Positions 28,964-37,963 are shown, numbered from the stretch's first letter. The stretch is 64,000 nucleotides of DNA from Actinomadura sp. K4S16 (GCF_008327685.1 NZ_BDDE01000011.1:392817-456816); one strand, 5' to 3'. The notes: a model not told the origin generated them from the sequence alone. Numbers and translations: made by a program.

Positions 28964-29003
28964 CCGGTGGGGGGCTCGGTCCTCGGCACGAGCCCCCCAC
29001 CGG
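28964..29003. terminator. Strong terminator between the methyltransferase and gas-vesicle genes
   Basis: A perfect 15-base stem, CCGGTGGGGGGCTCG (28964-28978) with CGAGCCCCCCACCGG (28989-29003), and a 10-base loop sits between the convergent methyltransferase and gvpO genes. Confidence 0.75.
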
Positions 29004-29072
29004 GGTCCTGGCCGCCCCCGCCCGCGGCCGCCGCGCCTCGCGCGGCCCTCCCCGCCGCGGGCCGGCCGCCGC

Positions 29073-29330
29073 TCAGTTCCTCTCCGTGCGCCCGCGGGGA
29101 TAGCGTCGGGTGCGCCGGTAGCCCACCAGCTCGCCCTCCGCGTCGACCTCGGTGTCGTAGACCGCGAGGATGTCGGCGGAGTCGGGGATGCGGTGCGTCT
29201 CCACGACCTCCACCGTGACGCGCCAGCCCTCCTCGGTGCGCTCCATCCCCACGACGCTCTCGGCGCTGCGGCCGGTCATCGCGGTGACGTGCTCCACCGC
29301 CATCCGGGCCGCCTTGGACGCGGACAACAT
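29073..29330 (-). CDS. gvpO: Gas vesicle protein GvpO
   Basis: This 85-residue protein matches the GvpO family: an N-terminal helix AARMAVEHVTAMTGRSAESVVGMERTEEGWRVTVEVVETHRIPDSADILAVYDTEVDAEGELVGYRRTRRYPRGR, with the ERTEDGW..VEVVE..R.P...D.LA.YEV..D..GEL..Y.R..RY.R signature. GvpO is required for gas vesicle formation in haloarchaea and accompanies gvp genes in actinomycetes; its exact role is not settled. ATG 29330 has GGGAGG six bases upstream. It is the last gene of the set. Confidence 0.92.
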   Translation of the reverse strand: MLSASKAARMAVEHVTAMTGRSAESVVGMERTEEGWRVTVEVVETHRIPDSADILAVYDTEVDAEGELVGYRRTRRYPRGRTERN

Positions 29331-29341
29331 CACCGGCCTCC

Positions 29342-29593
29342 CTAACCGCCCGGCTGGTAGCCGCGGGCGCGGCCCTCGTTCAACCGGTGGATCAGCTCTT
29401 CCTCGCGCGCGGCGGCCTCCTCCTCGGTGATCTCGCCGGCCGCGGACTCGTCGGCGACCTGCTGCATCTCCGCGGCGATCCGCCCCGGGTCGTACAGCTG
29501 CGCCTCGGCCTGCTCGGTCAGGGTCTCGGCCAGCCACATCACGCCCTTCACGGGCGCCAGCGGCAGCGTGACCAGACCGGTGAAGAATCCCAT
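29342..29593 (-). CDS. gvpG: Gas vesicle protein GvpG
   Basis: This 83-residue protein is typical of GvpG: a hydrophobic N terminus FFTGLVTLPLAPVKGVMWLAETLTEQAEAQLYDPGRI followed by a Glu-rich helical part with EITEEEAAAREEELIHRLNE. GvpG is a minor protein needed in assembly. It starts 6 bases after gvpF and ends 11 bases before gvpO, so the four genes form one transcript. Confidence 0.92.
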   Translation of the reverse strand: MGFFTGLVTLPLAPVKGVMWLAETLTEQAEAQLYDPGRIAAEMQQVADESAAGEITEEEAAAREEELIHRLNEGRARGYQPGG

Positions 29594-29599
29594 CGTCCT

Positions 29600-30388
29600 T
29601 TACGCCTCCGGAACGAAGTCGTAGGGCGGCAGCGGCCCGATCAGCCGCAGCCGGATGCGGTCGCCGTGGGTCTGCCCCAGCTTCTCCACGGCCTCCTCGA
29701 ACGCGGCGCGGCGGTCGGCGCGGACCAGGAACGAGGCGTCCAGGACGTCCTCCTCCCGCGCCGGGGTCTTGCGCGAGAACGCCTCCGCCGCCGAGGTGGC
29801 GCCGTCCAGCAGGACCTGCTCGTCGTTCTCGCGGAGCCGCTGCATCGACTGCGCGATCAGCTCGCCGAGCCGGACCCGGTCGTAGTAGACCGCGTCGGCG
29901 GCGTCGGCCGGCACCTCCCGCAGGCGCTGCGACAGCTCGGCGACCTCCGGGTCGTTCTGCATGATCTCCCGGAGCACGGCGTCCTCGACGTAGGTGGCCT
30001 TCAGGCGCAGCTCGACGCGGCCCTCCAGCTGGTCCAGGACCTGCCCGAGGCGCTCGGAGTTGTCGGCCAGCAGCTCCTTCTCGACCGCGCCGCGGTCGGC
30101 CAGCGCCGCCCCGAACCGGAACGGCAGCACCACGGTCCCGGCGTCGACCAGGGCGTTCAGCACCCGCTGGTGCGCCACCAGGTCGGCGCGCTCGCCCAGC
30201 GGCCGGTCGGCCGGCAGGTCGCTGACGAGCGCGGCGCACACGCCGCCGTCCTCGACCAGCGACACCGGCCGGTCGTCCAGCCCGGCCAGGTCGGGCGGCA
30301 GCGCCGCGCCCGACCGGGTCACCCCGTACACGTACTGCGGGATGCGGTCCCCGGCCTCGGAGCCGCCAGGGGCTTGCGGCGTGCTCAT
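29600..30388 (-). CDS. gvpF: Gas vesicle protein GvpF/GvpL
   Basis: This 262-residue protein has the GvpL/GvpF family pattern: QYVYGVTRS at the N terminus, then [40 protein letters not shown], the Lys/Glu-rich [13 protein letters not shown], and the C-terminal [14 protein letters not shown]. GvpF is a minor structural protein thought to help start vesicle assembly. The ATG start at 30388 overlaps the stop of gvpA by four bases. The GvpF/L group cannot be split with certainty from sequence alone. Confidence 0.93.
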   Translation of the reverse strand: MSTPQAPGGSEAGDRIPQYVYGVTRSGAALPPDLAGLDDRPVSLVEDGGVCAALVSDLPADRPLGERADLVAHQRVLNALVDAGTVVLPFRFGAALADRGAVEKELLADNSERLGQVLDQLEGRVELRLKATYVEDAVLREIMQNDPEVAELSQRLREVPADAADAVYYDRVRLGELIAQSMQRLRENDEQVLLDGATSAAEAFSRKTPAREEDVLDASFLVRADRRAAFEEAVEKLGQTHGDRIRLRLIGPLPPYDFVPEA

Positions 30389-30819
30389 TCTTCCTCGTCC
30401 TCCTTCTTGCGCGATGAACGGCGCCGCGCGGGCTCCTTGTCCTCGGAGTCGTCGGAGTCGCCGCCGAAGGTCTCCTTCAGCCGCTCCTGCGCCCCTTCCA
30501 GCGCGCCGCGGGTCTTCTTCTTGGCGCCCGACTCCTGCATGCCGCCGACGAACTCCGGCAGGCCCTGCGAGGTGCCGTCGTGGGCGATGTCCAGGCGGTT
30601 CACCGCCTCGGCGAACCGCAGATAGGTGTCGACGCTGGCGACGACGATCCGGACGTCGATCGTGAGGATCTCGATTCCGACCAGCGAGACCCGCGCATAC
30701 AAGTCGATGACCAGACCCTTCTCCAGGATCAGGTCGACGACGTCGGCAAGGCCGCTGCCGGAGCCGCCGCGCTGCACGACATTGCTGCCCGAAGTCTGCT
30801 GGGCGACCGGCCCAGTCAT
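30385..30819 (-). CDS. gvpA: Gas vesicle structural protein GvpA/GvpJ
   Basis: This protein has 144 residues. The core [53 protein letters not shown] (about 25-75) is the classical GvpA/GvpJ amphipathic fold that forms the vesicle wall. The Ala/Lys/Glu-rich tail (about 85-144, with [16 protein letters not shown] and [16 protein letters not shown]) is typical of actinomycete members, which are longer than the about 75-residue GvpA of cyanobacteria. It begins the four-gene set A-F-G-O. The promoter must lie in 30820-30974. Confidence 0.93.
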   Translation of the reverse strand: MTGPVAQQTSGSNVVQRGGSGSGLADVVDLILEKGLVIDLYARVSLVGIEILTIDVRIVVASVDTYLRFAEAVNRLDIAHDGTSQGLPEFVGGMQESGAKKKTRGALEGAQERLKETFGGDSDDSEDKEPARRRSSRKKEDEEE

Positions 30820-30974
30820 GTGATCGCTCCTTCTCGGGTGTCACCCGTTAGGGGGTTGAGCATGCACCCCGATGTACCCGCCTCGGCCTCGCTAAACGGA
30901 CAATTTGGTTCCGGTCATCGGTTGGTCAAGGCCGCGGCGGGCGCCGAAACGACGGCCGGGTCCCCTCCGGGGCG

Positions 30975-31017
30975 CGCGAAAGCCCTCGCGGAAGGGTCTT
31001 CCGCGGGGGCTTTCGCG
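30975..31017. terminator. Terminator after the repeat-protein gene
   Basis: A 20-base stem with one G-U pair (30975-30994 with 30998-31017) and a 3-base loop lies between the end of the repeat-protein gene (31048) and the gvpA promoter region, so it separates the two minus-strand units. Confidence 0.75.
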
Positions 31018-31047
31018 TCTTCGGGCGGCCTACCGGCCGGCGGCCGG

Positions 31048-31476
31048 TCAGCGTTTGCGGGCGGTGATGCGCCCCACGACGATTCCGGCGACGGCGGCCC
31101 CGGCCACCGGCACCGCGCGCAGGAACCGGCCGAGCGTGACGAGCTTGGCCAGCCCCGCCACGCGGCCGGGCAGCGCCGCCACCTGGCCGCCGGCCCGCGC
31201 GACACCCGTCCCGGCGGTCTTCGCCGCGCCCTGCGCGGTGTCCTTCGCACCCTGCGCGGCGCCCTTGGCGCCGCTCTTCGCGCCCTGTGCAGTGCCCTTG
31301 GCTCCCTGTGCGGTGCCCTTGGCGCCGTTCTTCGCGCTGTCCTTCGCGCCCTGGGCGGTGCCCTTGGCTCCCGTGGCGGCGGCCTCGGCCGTGCCCGCCG
31401 CCCTGCCGACGTTCTTGCTCACTGGTCCGGACCCGTCGCCCGAAACCGAGGGGGTGTCCATCTTCCGTCCTTCCAT
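31048..31476 (-). CDS. Lys/Ala/Gly-repeat protein with C-terminal hydrophobic anchor
   Basis: This protein has 142 residues. After a short polar N terminus, residues about 35-95 repeat an AKGTAQG or close variant about six times, giving a low-complexity stretch of regularly spaced Lys, similar to LEA-like or histone-H1-like tails. It ends in a hydrophobic segment LGRFLRAVPVAGAAVAGIVVGRIT that could anchor it in the membrane. I recognise no defined family. A start at 31461 (MDTPSV) is an alternative. It lies between the gas-vesicle and Mrp loci and is separated from gvpA by a terminator, so co-function is not shown. Confidence 0.65.
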   Translation of the reverse strand: MEGRKMDTPSVSGDGSGPVSKNVGRAAGTAEAAATGAKGTAQGAKDSAKNGAKGTAQGAKGTAQGAKSGAKGAAQGAKDTAQGAAKTAGTGVARAGGQVAALPGRVAGLAKLVTLGRFLRAVPVAGAAVAGIVVGRITARKR

Positions 31477-31685
31477 CAGGGGGAATCTCCTTTGCGCGCC
31501 GGAGTGCGACCGGCGCGCGGCGCCCGCCGCACCTCACCGGCGCGGAAACGGGCATTCGGCCTGTACGCGGCGTACCCCACCGGGGCACCGCAAACATTGC
31601 CGGTCACCCGGCGGGCGCGCGCCGCCGGGGGGCGCGGACCCCGGGCTCCGGCGATTGGAACCGCCGGTCCGGGTATGCGTAGGCC

Positions 31686-32303
31686 ATGCCACCCGACGAG
31701 CCGGCGGGCGCGCCCGCCCCGCCGCCGCGCCCCGGCCCCGCCCGGCGCGCGGCCGAGCCGCTGGCCTGGTGGACGGCGCTGACGACGGTGTATCTGGCGC
31801 TGGTGTCCACCATCTCCCCCACCGAGATCGCCGTCGGGGCGCTCGCGGCGGCCGCGTGCGCCGCCGCCGCGGTCGCCGCGCGCCGCGACATGCTCTCCGC
31901 GGGCGTGACGCGCCCGCCCGGGGACGCGGGCGGCCGCGTCACGCCCGCGCGGCTCCTGCCGCCCCTCGCGCGGCTGCCCGCCCAGGTCGTCTCCGACACC
32001 GCCCGCGTCACCCTGCGCGGCGCGTCCGGCGGGCGCTGGACGGCGCTGGCCGTCGCGCCCGGCCCGGCCGCCCGCGGCGCCGCGACCCTGCTGGTGTCGG
32101 CCTCCCCCGGCAGCTACGTCGGCGGCGTCGACCCCGACCGCGGGCTGCTGCGGGTGCACCGCCTGGCCGGCCCGACCCCGTTCGAGCGGAGCCTGCGCCG
32201 CGCCGGGCTCGTCGACGACCCCGGACCCGCCGGCGCCGGTGCCGCCCCGCCGCGCGGCGACGGGCCGAACAAGGCAGGACCGCGCGCGGGAGGGCCGTCA
32301 TGA
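31686..32303 (+). CDS. mrpE: Mrp-type Na+/H+ antiporter subunit E
   Basis: This protein has 205 residues with two N-terminal hydrophobic helices (AWWTALTTVYLALVSTISPTEIAVGALAAAACAAAAVAA, about 24-66) and a cytoplasmic alpha/beta domain with LARLPAQVVSDTARVTLRG and LLVSASPGSYVGGVDPDRGLLRVHRL, the usual MrpE pattern. The tail is Pro/Gly-rich. It starts the seven-gene Mrp block; its TGA overlaps the ATG of mrpF. The intergenic region upstream (31477-31685) is divergent to the repeat-protein gene and should carry both promoters. Confidence 0.88.
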   Translation: MPPDEPAGAPAPPPRPGPARRAAEPLAWWTALTTVYLALVSTISPTEIAVGALAAAACAAAAVAARRDMLSAGVTRPPGDAGGRVTPARLLPPLARLPAQVVSDTARVTLRGASGGRWTALAVAPGPAARGAATLLVSASPGSYVGGVDPDRGLLRVHRLAGPTPFERSLRRAGLVDDPGPAGAGAAPPRGDGPNKAGPRAGGPS

Positions 32304-32566
32304 AAGCCGACGTCGCCGGCACCGCGGTGCCCGCCCTGGCCGTCATGGCCGGCGCGCTGCTGCCGGCGCTGCTGGCCACGCTGCGCGGACGGCCCGCCGG
32401 GCGCCTGGCCGGGCTGATCGCCACCGGGCCGCTGACGACCCTCGCGCTGGTGCTGCTGGCCGCCGCCTACGGCCGGCCCGCCTACCTCGACGTCGCCCTG
32501 GTGCTGGCGCTGCTGTCGTTCGCCGGGTCGCTGGTGTTCGCCCGCTTCCTGAGCCGGACCCTGTGA
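32300..32566 (+). CDS. mrpF: Mrp-type antiporter subunit F
   Basis: This 88-residue protein has three hydrophobic segments: VPALAVMAGALLPALLATLRG, LAGLIATGPLTTLALVLLAAAYG and YLDVALVLALLSFAGSLVFARFL. The last contains the conserved Asp-x-x-L-x-x-x-L pattern of MrpF (YLDVALVLALLSF). It overlaps mrpE by four bases (ATGA) and is followed 13 bases later by mrpG. Confidence 0.9.
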   Translation: MKADVAGTAVPALAVMAGALLPALLATLRGRPAGRLAGLIATGPLTTLALVLLAAAYGRPAYLDVALVLALLSFAGSLVFARFLSRTL

Positions 32567-32579
32567 GAGGAGGCCCCCG

Positions 32580-32873
32580 ATGAGTCTCGACCTGCTCGCC
32601 GACGTGCTGACCTGGGCCGGAGCCGCCGTCGCCGTCGCCGCCGGACTGCGGCTGCCCCTCACCCGCGGGGCCGCCGCGCGCCTGCACGCCGCCGCGCCCG
32701 TCACCGTCCTGGCCGCGCCGCTGCTCATCGCGGGGCTGGCGCTGCGGCCCTGGTCGTCGTGGCACGACGTCGCCAAGCTCGCCGTCATCGCCGTCCTGCT
32801 CGCCGCGACCGGCCCCGCCACGGTCGCCACCGCCGGGCAGGCCGTCGAGCGCGCCGCCGGCCGATCGGAGTGA
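32580..32873 (+). CDS. mrpG: Mrp-type antiporter subunit G
   Basis: This 97-residue protein has three hydrophobic segments (DLLADVLTWAGAAVAVAAGLRL, VTVLAAPLLIAGLAL and LAVIAVLLAATGPATVATAG) with the ATGPATVATAGQAVERAA C-terminal motif typical of MrpG, in which helix 3 has a conserved Pro. AGGAGG lies 8 bases upstream of the ATG. Confidence 0.9.
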   Translation: MSLDLLADVLTWAGAAVAVAAGLRLPLTRGAAARLHAAAPVTVLAAPLLIAGLALRPWSSWHDVAKLAVIAVLLAATGPATVATAGQAVERAAGRSE

Positions 32874-32880
32874 CCCCGCC

Positions 32881-33300
32881 GTGACACCCGCGACCCCGCC
32901 CCCGCCCGTGGCGGCCCATGCCGCGGTGGCGCTGGACGCGCTGTCCGGGCCGCTCGCCGACGCCCTCATCGCCGCCGCCCTCGGCCTGGCCGCGCTCATG
33001 GCCACCGCCGTCGTGCTGACCCGCGACACCGTCCGGCAGGCGATCGTGCTGTCGGGCTACGGGATGGTCCTCGGCCTGCTGTTCCTCATCCTCCAGGCGC
33101 CCGACGTCGCAATGTCCCAGATCGGCGTCGGGACCGTCCTGGTGCCGCTCCTGGTGGTGCTGGCCCTGCACGCCACCCGCCGCCGCCGCGACACCGGCGA
33201 CGAACCGCCCACCCGCGGCACCGGACCCGGAAAGGACGGCGACGGAAAGGGCGGCGACGGACAAGGCGAGAGCGGCGCCGGGCGGGAGGCGCGCCGGTGA
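32881..33300 (+). CDS. Mrp/Mbh-type subunit with DUF4040 domain (MrpA C-terminal/MbhD-like)
   Basis: This protein has 139 residues. Three hydrophobic segments with AATALVLTRDTVRQAIVLSGYGMVLGLLFLILQAPDVAMSQIGVGTVLVPLLVVLAL match the DUF4040/MbhD domain, in other Mrp systems part of the C-terminal end of the large MrpA subunit. Here it is a free-standing protein; the last 40 residues are charged and Gly-rich. The GTG start follows mrpG by 7 bases and its TGA overlaps the GTG of the next gene. Confidence 0.88.
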   Translation: MTPATPPPPVAAHAAVALDALSGPLADALIAAALGLAALMATAVVLTRDTVRQAIVLSGYGMVLGLLFLILQAPDVAMSQIGVGTVLVPLLVVLALHATRRRRDTGDEPPTRGTGPGKDGDGKGGDGQGESGAGREARR

Positions 33301-34019
33301 GGCCCCGCGCCCGCGTCCCCCTGTTCGCCGCCGGAGCCGCCGGGACCGCCGCCCTGTTCACCGCCGGCGCACTCGGCCTGCCCGGCTTCGGCGGCCCCGT
33401 GCACCCCTACGCCGACCGCGCCGTCCACCAGGCCGTGCGGCAGGGCACCTCCAACACCGTCTCCTCCGTCAACTTCGACCAGCGCGCCTTCGACACCCTC
33501 GGCGAGGAGCTCATCCTGCTGTCGGCCGCGGTCGCCGCCGTGGCGCTGCTGCGCGTCGTGCGCACCGAGGAGGAACGCGACGGCGCCTCCGTGCGGCACG
33601 GGCCCGCCGAGGTCTCCGACGCGCTGCGCGTCGTCGGGGCCCTCCTGCTGCCCTTCACCCTGCTCATAGGCGTCTACATCGTCGCGCACGGCGCCCAGTC
33701 CCCCGGCGGGGGCTTCCAGGGCGGCGTCATCCTCGGCACCGCCGTCCACCTGCTCTACCTGGCCGGCGACTACCCCGCTCTGCAGCGGCTGCGGCCCATC
33801 CCGGTGTTCGAGTCCGCCGAGGCCGCCGCCGCCGCCGCGTTCGCCCTGCTGGCCCTGGCCGCCGCCGGGGCCCCGCCCGCCGACCGGATCCCCGCCCTCA
33901 ACACCGCCGTCGGGACCGAGGTCGGCTGCGCCATGGTCCTGCTGCTCGGCAAGTTCTTCGAACAGGCCCTCCTGGTCCGCGAGCACCGCGCGGCCGGCGA
34001 CCCGCGGGAGCCCTCGTGA
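33297..34019 (+). CDS. mrpB: Mrp-type antiporter subunit B (MnhB with N-terminal MbhE-like domain)
   Basis: This protein has 240 residues. The first 90 residues (helix, then [49 protein letters not shown]) match the MbhE-like domain, and residues about 105-240 ([36 protein letters not shown]) are the MnhB domain. So this one protein combines the parts that in other bacteria are the end of MrpA and MrpB. Overlaps of four bases to the genes before and after mark tight coupling. Confidence 0.9.
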   Translation: MRPRARVPLFAAGAAGTAALFTAGALGLPGFGGPVHPYADRAVHQAVRQGTSNTVSSVNFDQRAFDTLGEELILLSAAVAAVALLRVVRTEEERDGASVRHGPAEVSDALRVVGALLLPFTLLIGVYIVAHGAQSPGGGFQGGVILGTAVHLLYLAGDYPALQRLRPIPVFESAEAAAAAAFALLALAAAGAPPADRIPALNTAVGTEVGCAMVLLLGKFFEQALLVREHRAAGDPREPS

Positions 34020-34369
34020 GCACCCTGCCCTACCTCACCGCCGGGTGGATCATCCTCGCCGGCCTCTACGGCATCGTCACCAGCCGCGACCTCGTGCACG
34101 CCGTGGTGTGCCTGTCGGTCACCCAGTCCGGCACCTACGTGCTGCTGCTGGCCGTCGGGTACCGGTCCGGCGCCACCGCCCCGGTGTTCTCCGACCGCCC
34201 GCCGCCCCCCGCCGGCGGGCCCGTCACCGACCCCGTCGTGCAGGCCATGACCCTCACCGACATCGTCGTCGGCGCCACCGTCACCGCCCTGCTGCTCGCC
34301 CTGGCCGTCCAGGTCGCCAAACGGCGCGGCACCCTGGACCCCCGGGCCCTGCGCTCCCTCGAGACGTGA
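34016..34369 (+). CDS. mrpC: Mrp-type antiporter subunit C (NuoK-like)
   Basis: This 117-residue protein has three hydrophobic segments and the NuoK-like pattern: [40 protein letters not shown], then [29 protein letters not shown] with the conserved PVVQAMxLTDIV motif of MrpC. The GTG start and the stop each overlap the adjacent genes by four bases. Confidence 0.92.
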   Translation: MSTLPYLTAGWIILAGLYGIVTSRDLVHAVVCLSVTQSGTYVLLLAVGYRSGATAPVFSDRPPPPAGGPVTDPVVQAMTLTDIVVGATVTALLLALAVQVAKRRGTLDPRALRSLET

Positions 34370-36207
34370 TCCTCCAGGCCACCGTCGCGCTGCCCGTCCT
34401 GGTCGCGGCCCTGCTCGCCGCCACCGGACGGTGGCTGCCGCGCCTGGCCGTCGACACCGCCGCCCTGGCCACCGCCGCCGCCGTCACCGCCCTGACCGCC
34501 CTCACCCTCGCCCGCGCCCCCCACCACCCGCAGGTCACCTGGCTCGGCGGCTGGGGCCCGGCCACCGGCGTCGGGATCCCCCTGGCCGCCGACCCCCTCG
34601 CCGCCGCGCTCGCCTGCACCGCCGCCGCCCTCACCCTGGCCGCGCTGGCGTTCTCCTGGCGGTACTTCACCGAGATCCAGGCGATCTTCCACGCGCTCAT
34701 CCTGCTGTTCCTGGCCTCCATGTGCGCGTTCGTCTACACCGGCGACCTGTTCGACGCGTTCGTGTTCTTCGAGCTGATGAGCGTCGTGGCGTTCGCGCTC
34801 ACCGGCTACCGCTCCGAGGAGCCCTCCACCGTCCACGGCGCCCTGAACTTCGGCATCGTCCAGTCCCTCGGCGCCTACCTCACCCTCGCCGGCATCGCCC
34901 TGGTCTACGGCCGCACCGGGCAGCTCGGCCTGGCCGCCATCGGAGAGAGCCTCGCCGCCGGCGGCGGCGACCGCGGCCGCCCGGGCGCCCTGGTCACCGC
35001 CGCGTTCGTGCTCATCTGCACCGGCTACCTGGTCAAGGCCGCCGCCGTGCCCTTCCACTTCTGGCTCGCCGACGCCCACGCCGTCGCCCCCACCCCCGTC
35101 TGCGTCCTGTTCTCCGGAGTCATGGTCGAACTCGGCGTGTACGGGGTCGCGCGGACCTACTGGGCGGTGTTCGCCGGCCTGGTCCCGCTGCGCGCCGTCG
35201 CCGTCCTCGGCGCCGCGGCCGCGCTGCTGGGCGCCGTCATGTGCGTCCTGCAGCACCACATCAAGCGGCTGCTGGCCTACTCCACCATCAGCCACGCCGG
35301 GCTGCTGCTGGTCGGCGTCGCCGCCGGCACCCCCGGCGCGCTGGCGGGCACCGCCTACTACCTGGCCGGACACGCCGGGGTGAAGGGCGCGCTGTTCCTG
35401 GCCGCCGGGGCGCTGCTGAACCGGCACCAGAGCGTCGACGCCCGCGAGCTGCGCGGCCGCGGACGCGGAATGCCCGTCACCGGCGCCGCGTTCCTCGTCG
35501 GCGCGCTGTGCCTGGCCGGGCTGCCCCCGTCCGGGCTGTTCGCCGGGCACTCGGTCACCGAGCACGCCGCCCTGGAGCGCGGCTGGTGGTGGTTCACGCC
35601 CCTGTCCATCGCCGCCTCCGCCCTCACCGCCGGCGCCGTCCTGCGGGTCTGGCTCGTGGTGTGGCGCGGCAGGCCGCTGCCCAGCGACCCCGGCGAACCC
35701 GACGCCCGGGACGGCTCCGCGGAACAGGACGAACCCGCCGGCCAGAGTGAGCGCGAGGGGCCCGAGACGCCCGTCACCCTCAGCTCCATCCCCTGGGTCA
35801 TGCTCGCCCCCGCCATCGCGCTGCTGGCCGGCGGGCTGCTGACCGGACTGGTGCCCGGCGGTCCCGTCGCCGGCGCCGCCGAGGTGTTCGCCGACCGCGG
35901 CGCCTACGCCGGGCTCGTCCTGGACGGCCGGCTCACCCACCCGCACGGCCCGCCCGCCGAGCCCTGGACCGCCCCCGGCCTCGCCGGGGCGGCCGTCACC
36001 CTGCTGCTCGCCGCGGCCGTCGCCGCCACCGGCGTGCGCCGCACCGCCCGGACCCGCGCGCCGGCCGCCGCGCGCGCCGCCCCGGGACGCGCCGCCGGGG
36101 CCGCCACCCGCCGCCTGCACGCGCTGCACTCGGGCGACGTCGGCGACTACGCCGCCTGGCTCACCGCGGGCGTCGCCGTCCTGGCCCTGCTCACCGCGCG
36201 CTTCTGA
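34366..36207 (+). CDS. mrpD: Mrp-type antiporter large subunit (MrpD/NuoL-M-N family)
   Basis: This 613-residue membrane protein has about 14 hydrophobic segments and the proton-channel features of the NuoL/M/N family: a Glu in [14 protein letters not shown], Lys in [32 protein letters not shown], Lys in [21 protein letters not shown], and the K-containing [17 protein letters not shown] hydrophilic insert (about residues 445-475) is Glu/Asp-rich. It is the only large antiporter subunit in the operon, and it ends the block. A convergent hemerythrin gene follows after 26 bases. Confidence 0.92.
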   Translation: MILQATVALPVLVAALLAATGRWLPRLAVDTAALATAAAVTALTALTLARAPHHPQVTWLGGWGPATGVGIPLAADPLAAALACTAAALTLAALAFSWRYFTEIQAIFHALILLFLASMCAFVYTGDLFDAFVFFELMSVVAFALTGYRSEEPSTVHGALNFGIVQSLGAYLTLAGIALVYGRTGQLGLAAIGESLAAGGGDRGRPGALVTAAFVLICTGYLVKAAAVPFHFWLADAHAVAPTPVCVLFSGVMVELGVYGVARTYWAVFAGLVPLRAVAVLGAAAALLGAVMCVLQHHIKRLLAYSTISHAGLLLVGVAAGTPGALAGTAYYLAGHAGVKGALFLAAGALLNRHQSVDARELRGRGRGMPVTGAAFLVGALCLAGLPPSGLFAGHSVTEHAALERGWWWFTPLSIAASALTAGAVLRVWLVVWRGRPLPSDPGEPDARDGSAEQDEPAGQSEREGPETPVTLSSIPWVMLAPAIALLAGGLLTGLVPGGPVAGAAEVFADRGAYAGLVLDGRLTHPHGPPAEPWTAPGLAGAAVTLLLAAAVAATGVRRTARTRAPAAARAAPGRAAGAATRRLHALHSGDVGDYAAWLTAGVAVLALLTARF

Positions 36208-36233
36208 CACCCGCCCCATGAACGGCGGCGGGA

Positions 36234-36875
36234 TCAGATGCTCCAGAGGCGGCGCTTGCGGTAGCGGGGCTCCCACATCACCCGGTTCAGCTCCCGCAGC
36301 GGCTTGGGCAGCGACGTCAGGAACCGGCTGCGCTCCACCGGCCCGATCCCGTCCACCACCCACGGGACGAACATCGGCGTGCCCGCCTCGCAGCGTCCCC
36401 GGGACTCGGCGGCGAGCTCCTGCCACTCCGCCTCTGCCAGCACCGACTCCGCCAGCGGCAGCGCGCTGGTCTCCTCGTGCCGCAGGTGCCGCTCCAGCGC
36501 CTCGCGCAGCTCGCGCACCGCGGCGCGCAGGTCGCCGCCCTCCCCCGCCGCGCCCGCGCCCATCGCCGCGTCGACCCGGGCGACCAGCGGGGCCAGGCGG
36601 GCGTGGTCGGCGCGCATCTCCTCCAGCACCACCCGCTCCGCACGGCGGGCGACCACGCGCTCCACCCGCGGCCACAGCCACCGGTCCTGCAGCTCCTGGT
36701 GCAGCCGGATCTGCTCCTTGAGGTTCTCCCAGCCCGCGCGCACATGGGCCGCCCGTCCCTTGCCCGCCGCCGCGGCCGCCGCGAGCCGGTCCAGATCCCG
36801 GCGGAACGCGTGGTGGGAGGCGTACAGGAGGGTGCGGCAGGTCGTGTCGCGCGGCTGGACCGCGAAGGTCTCCAT
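36234..36875 (-). CDS. Hemerythrin-domain (HHE) protein
   Basis: This 213-residue helical protein has the HHE pattern of metal-binding residues: SHHAFRRDLDRL, HQELQDRWLWPRVERVV, DHARLAPLVARV and HLRHEETSALPLAE. In hemerythrins and their bacterial relatives such sites bind a di-iron centre and sense or carry O2 or NO, or take part in nitrosative-stress response. The C-terminal 60 residues (GTPMFVPWVVDGIGPVERSRFL) are outside the helical bundle. The ATG at 36875 is preceded by a short AT-rich stretch, TATAGGAGG, which serves as Shine-Dalgarno. Confidence 0.9.
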   Translation of the reverse strand: METFAVQPRDTTCRTLLYASHHAFRRDLDRLAAAAAAGKGRAAHVRAGWENLKEQIRLHQELQDRWLWPRVERVVARRAERVVLEEMRADHARLAPLVARVDAAMGAGAAGEGGDLRAAVRELREALERHLRHEETSALPLAESVLAEAEWQELAAESRGRCEAGTPMFVPWVVDGIGPVERSRFLTSLPKPLRELNRVMWEPRYRKRRLWSI

Positions 36876-37019
36876 ACCTATAGGAGGCCCCCTGCGGGCC
36901 CCGATGTGACGTTCCGGACTTCACGAGAGACGCACCTCACACCCCGCGCCGCGCCGGACGCCGGCCCGCGGTCCGGTCGCCCCTGCCCAGGCCGGACGCG
37001 CCGGGTCCGCCGCACCGGG

Positions 37020-37841
37020 TCATGCGCCGCCGGAGTCGAGCAGGTCCAGGGCCGCGCGGGTGAACGCGCGGACCCGCGCCGTCTCGGCGCCGGCGCGCCA
37101 CGCCAGCCCCCACTCCAGCGGCGGCGCCCCGTCGAGCGGCACGTAGGCGACGTCGGGCCGCGCGTGGTAGCGGCGGGTGTGGGCGCCCACGCACAGCACC
37201 CCCTCGCCCGCGCCGACGAGCGTGAGCAGCTCCGCCGTCGTCGCGCCGGGCGGCGCGTCCAGCACGCGCACCCGGGCCAGGTCGGCCCGCGGCACCGCGG
37301 CGCGCCGCGCGAACGGGTGCCCGGACGGGACGGCCAGCATCCGCGCCTCCCGCAGCAGCACAGGCCCGGCCACCACGCCCGGGCCCTCCAGCGGGAACTC
37401 CGCCAGGCACACCTCGGCCTCGCCGTCGCGCAGCCACGCCGGCGCCTGCCCCGGCCGCGCCTCCCGCAGCACCACCCGGCAGCCCGGTTCGCGCGAGCGC
37501 AGCAGCTCGGCCGCGCCGGCCAGCAGCTGCCCCGCCGCGGCGTCGGTGAACGCGGCCGTCAGCGTCCCGGTGACCCCGCGCCCCTCCTCGACGGCCCGCC
37601 GCACCGCGGCGCCGATCCGCTCCCACGCCGGGCCGATCTCCCCGGCCAGCCGCCGGCCCGCCGGGGTCGGCTCCACCCGCCGGGACGTCCGGTCGAACAG
37701 CCGCGTCCCGACACGGCGCTCCAGCCCCCGGATCGTCTGGCTGACCCGCGCCGTGGACACCCCGAGCCGCTCGGCCGTCCGGCCGAAGTGCAGCTCCTCC
37801 GACAGCACCAGCAGCGCCTCGATCTCGTGCCGCTCCAGCAC
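37020..37841 (-). CDS. LysR-family transcriptional regulator
   Basis: This 273-residue protein begins with a winged helix (about 1-60: ERHEIEALLVLSEELHFGRTAERLGVSTARVSQTIRGLERRVGTRLFDRTSRRVEPTPAGRRL) and carries a co-inducer domain with two lobes (about 85-270). GTG 37841 starts the homologous domain; a longer frame (from 37937) overlaps the neighbouring promoter and was not used. The SnoaL-like gene starts 122 bases away on the other strand and is its likely target, as is usual for LysR regulators. Confidence 0.92.
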   Translation of the reverse strand: MLERHEIEALLVLSEELHFGRTAERLGVSTARVSQTIRGLERRVGTRLFDRTSRRVEPTPAGRRLAGEIGPAWERIGAAVRRAVEEGRGVTGTLTAAFTDAAAGQLLAGAAELLRSREPGCRVVLREARPGQAPAWLRDGEAEVCLAEFPLEGPGVVAGPVLLREARMLAVPSGHPFARRAAVPRADLARVRVLDAPPGATTAELLTLVGAGEGVLCVGAHTRRYHARPDVAYVPLDGAPPLEWGLAWRAGAETARVRAFTRAALDLLDSGGA

Positions 37842-37963
37842 CGCCGCACCCCCGATCGTTAAGCGTGGTTTCACGATGGTTGCACGATGCGGCGTTGATC
37901 GCCACGGCGGCCGCCGGGAGGCTGGACGCGCCACCACGACCCGACCCCCGCCTGGGAGGAAAC

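Noticed and set aside
30370..30390. Partial match to the rifamycin-associated element (GGGGCTTGCGGC)
   Set aside because: It matches only the first half, lacks the inverted repeat and lies inside the gvpF coding start.
30901..30929. A TTGACC -35 promoter for gvpA
   Set aside because: The matching -10 at 17-base spacing is AAATTG, too poor to call.
34135..36924. 929-residue minus-strand frame opposite the Mrp large subunit
   Set aside because: It is Gly/Asp-rich and without motifs, and opposes a membrane protein with all its features.
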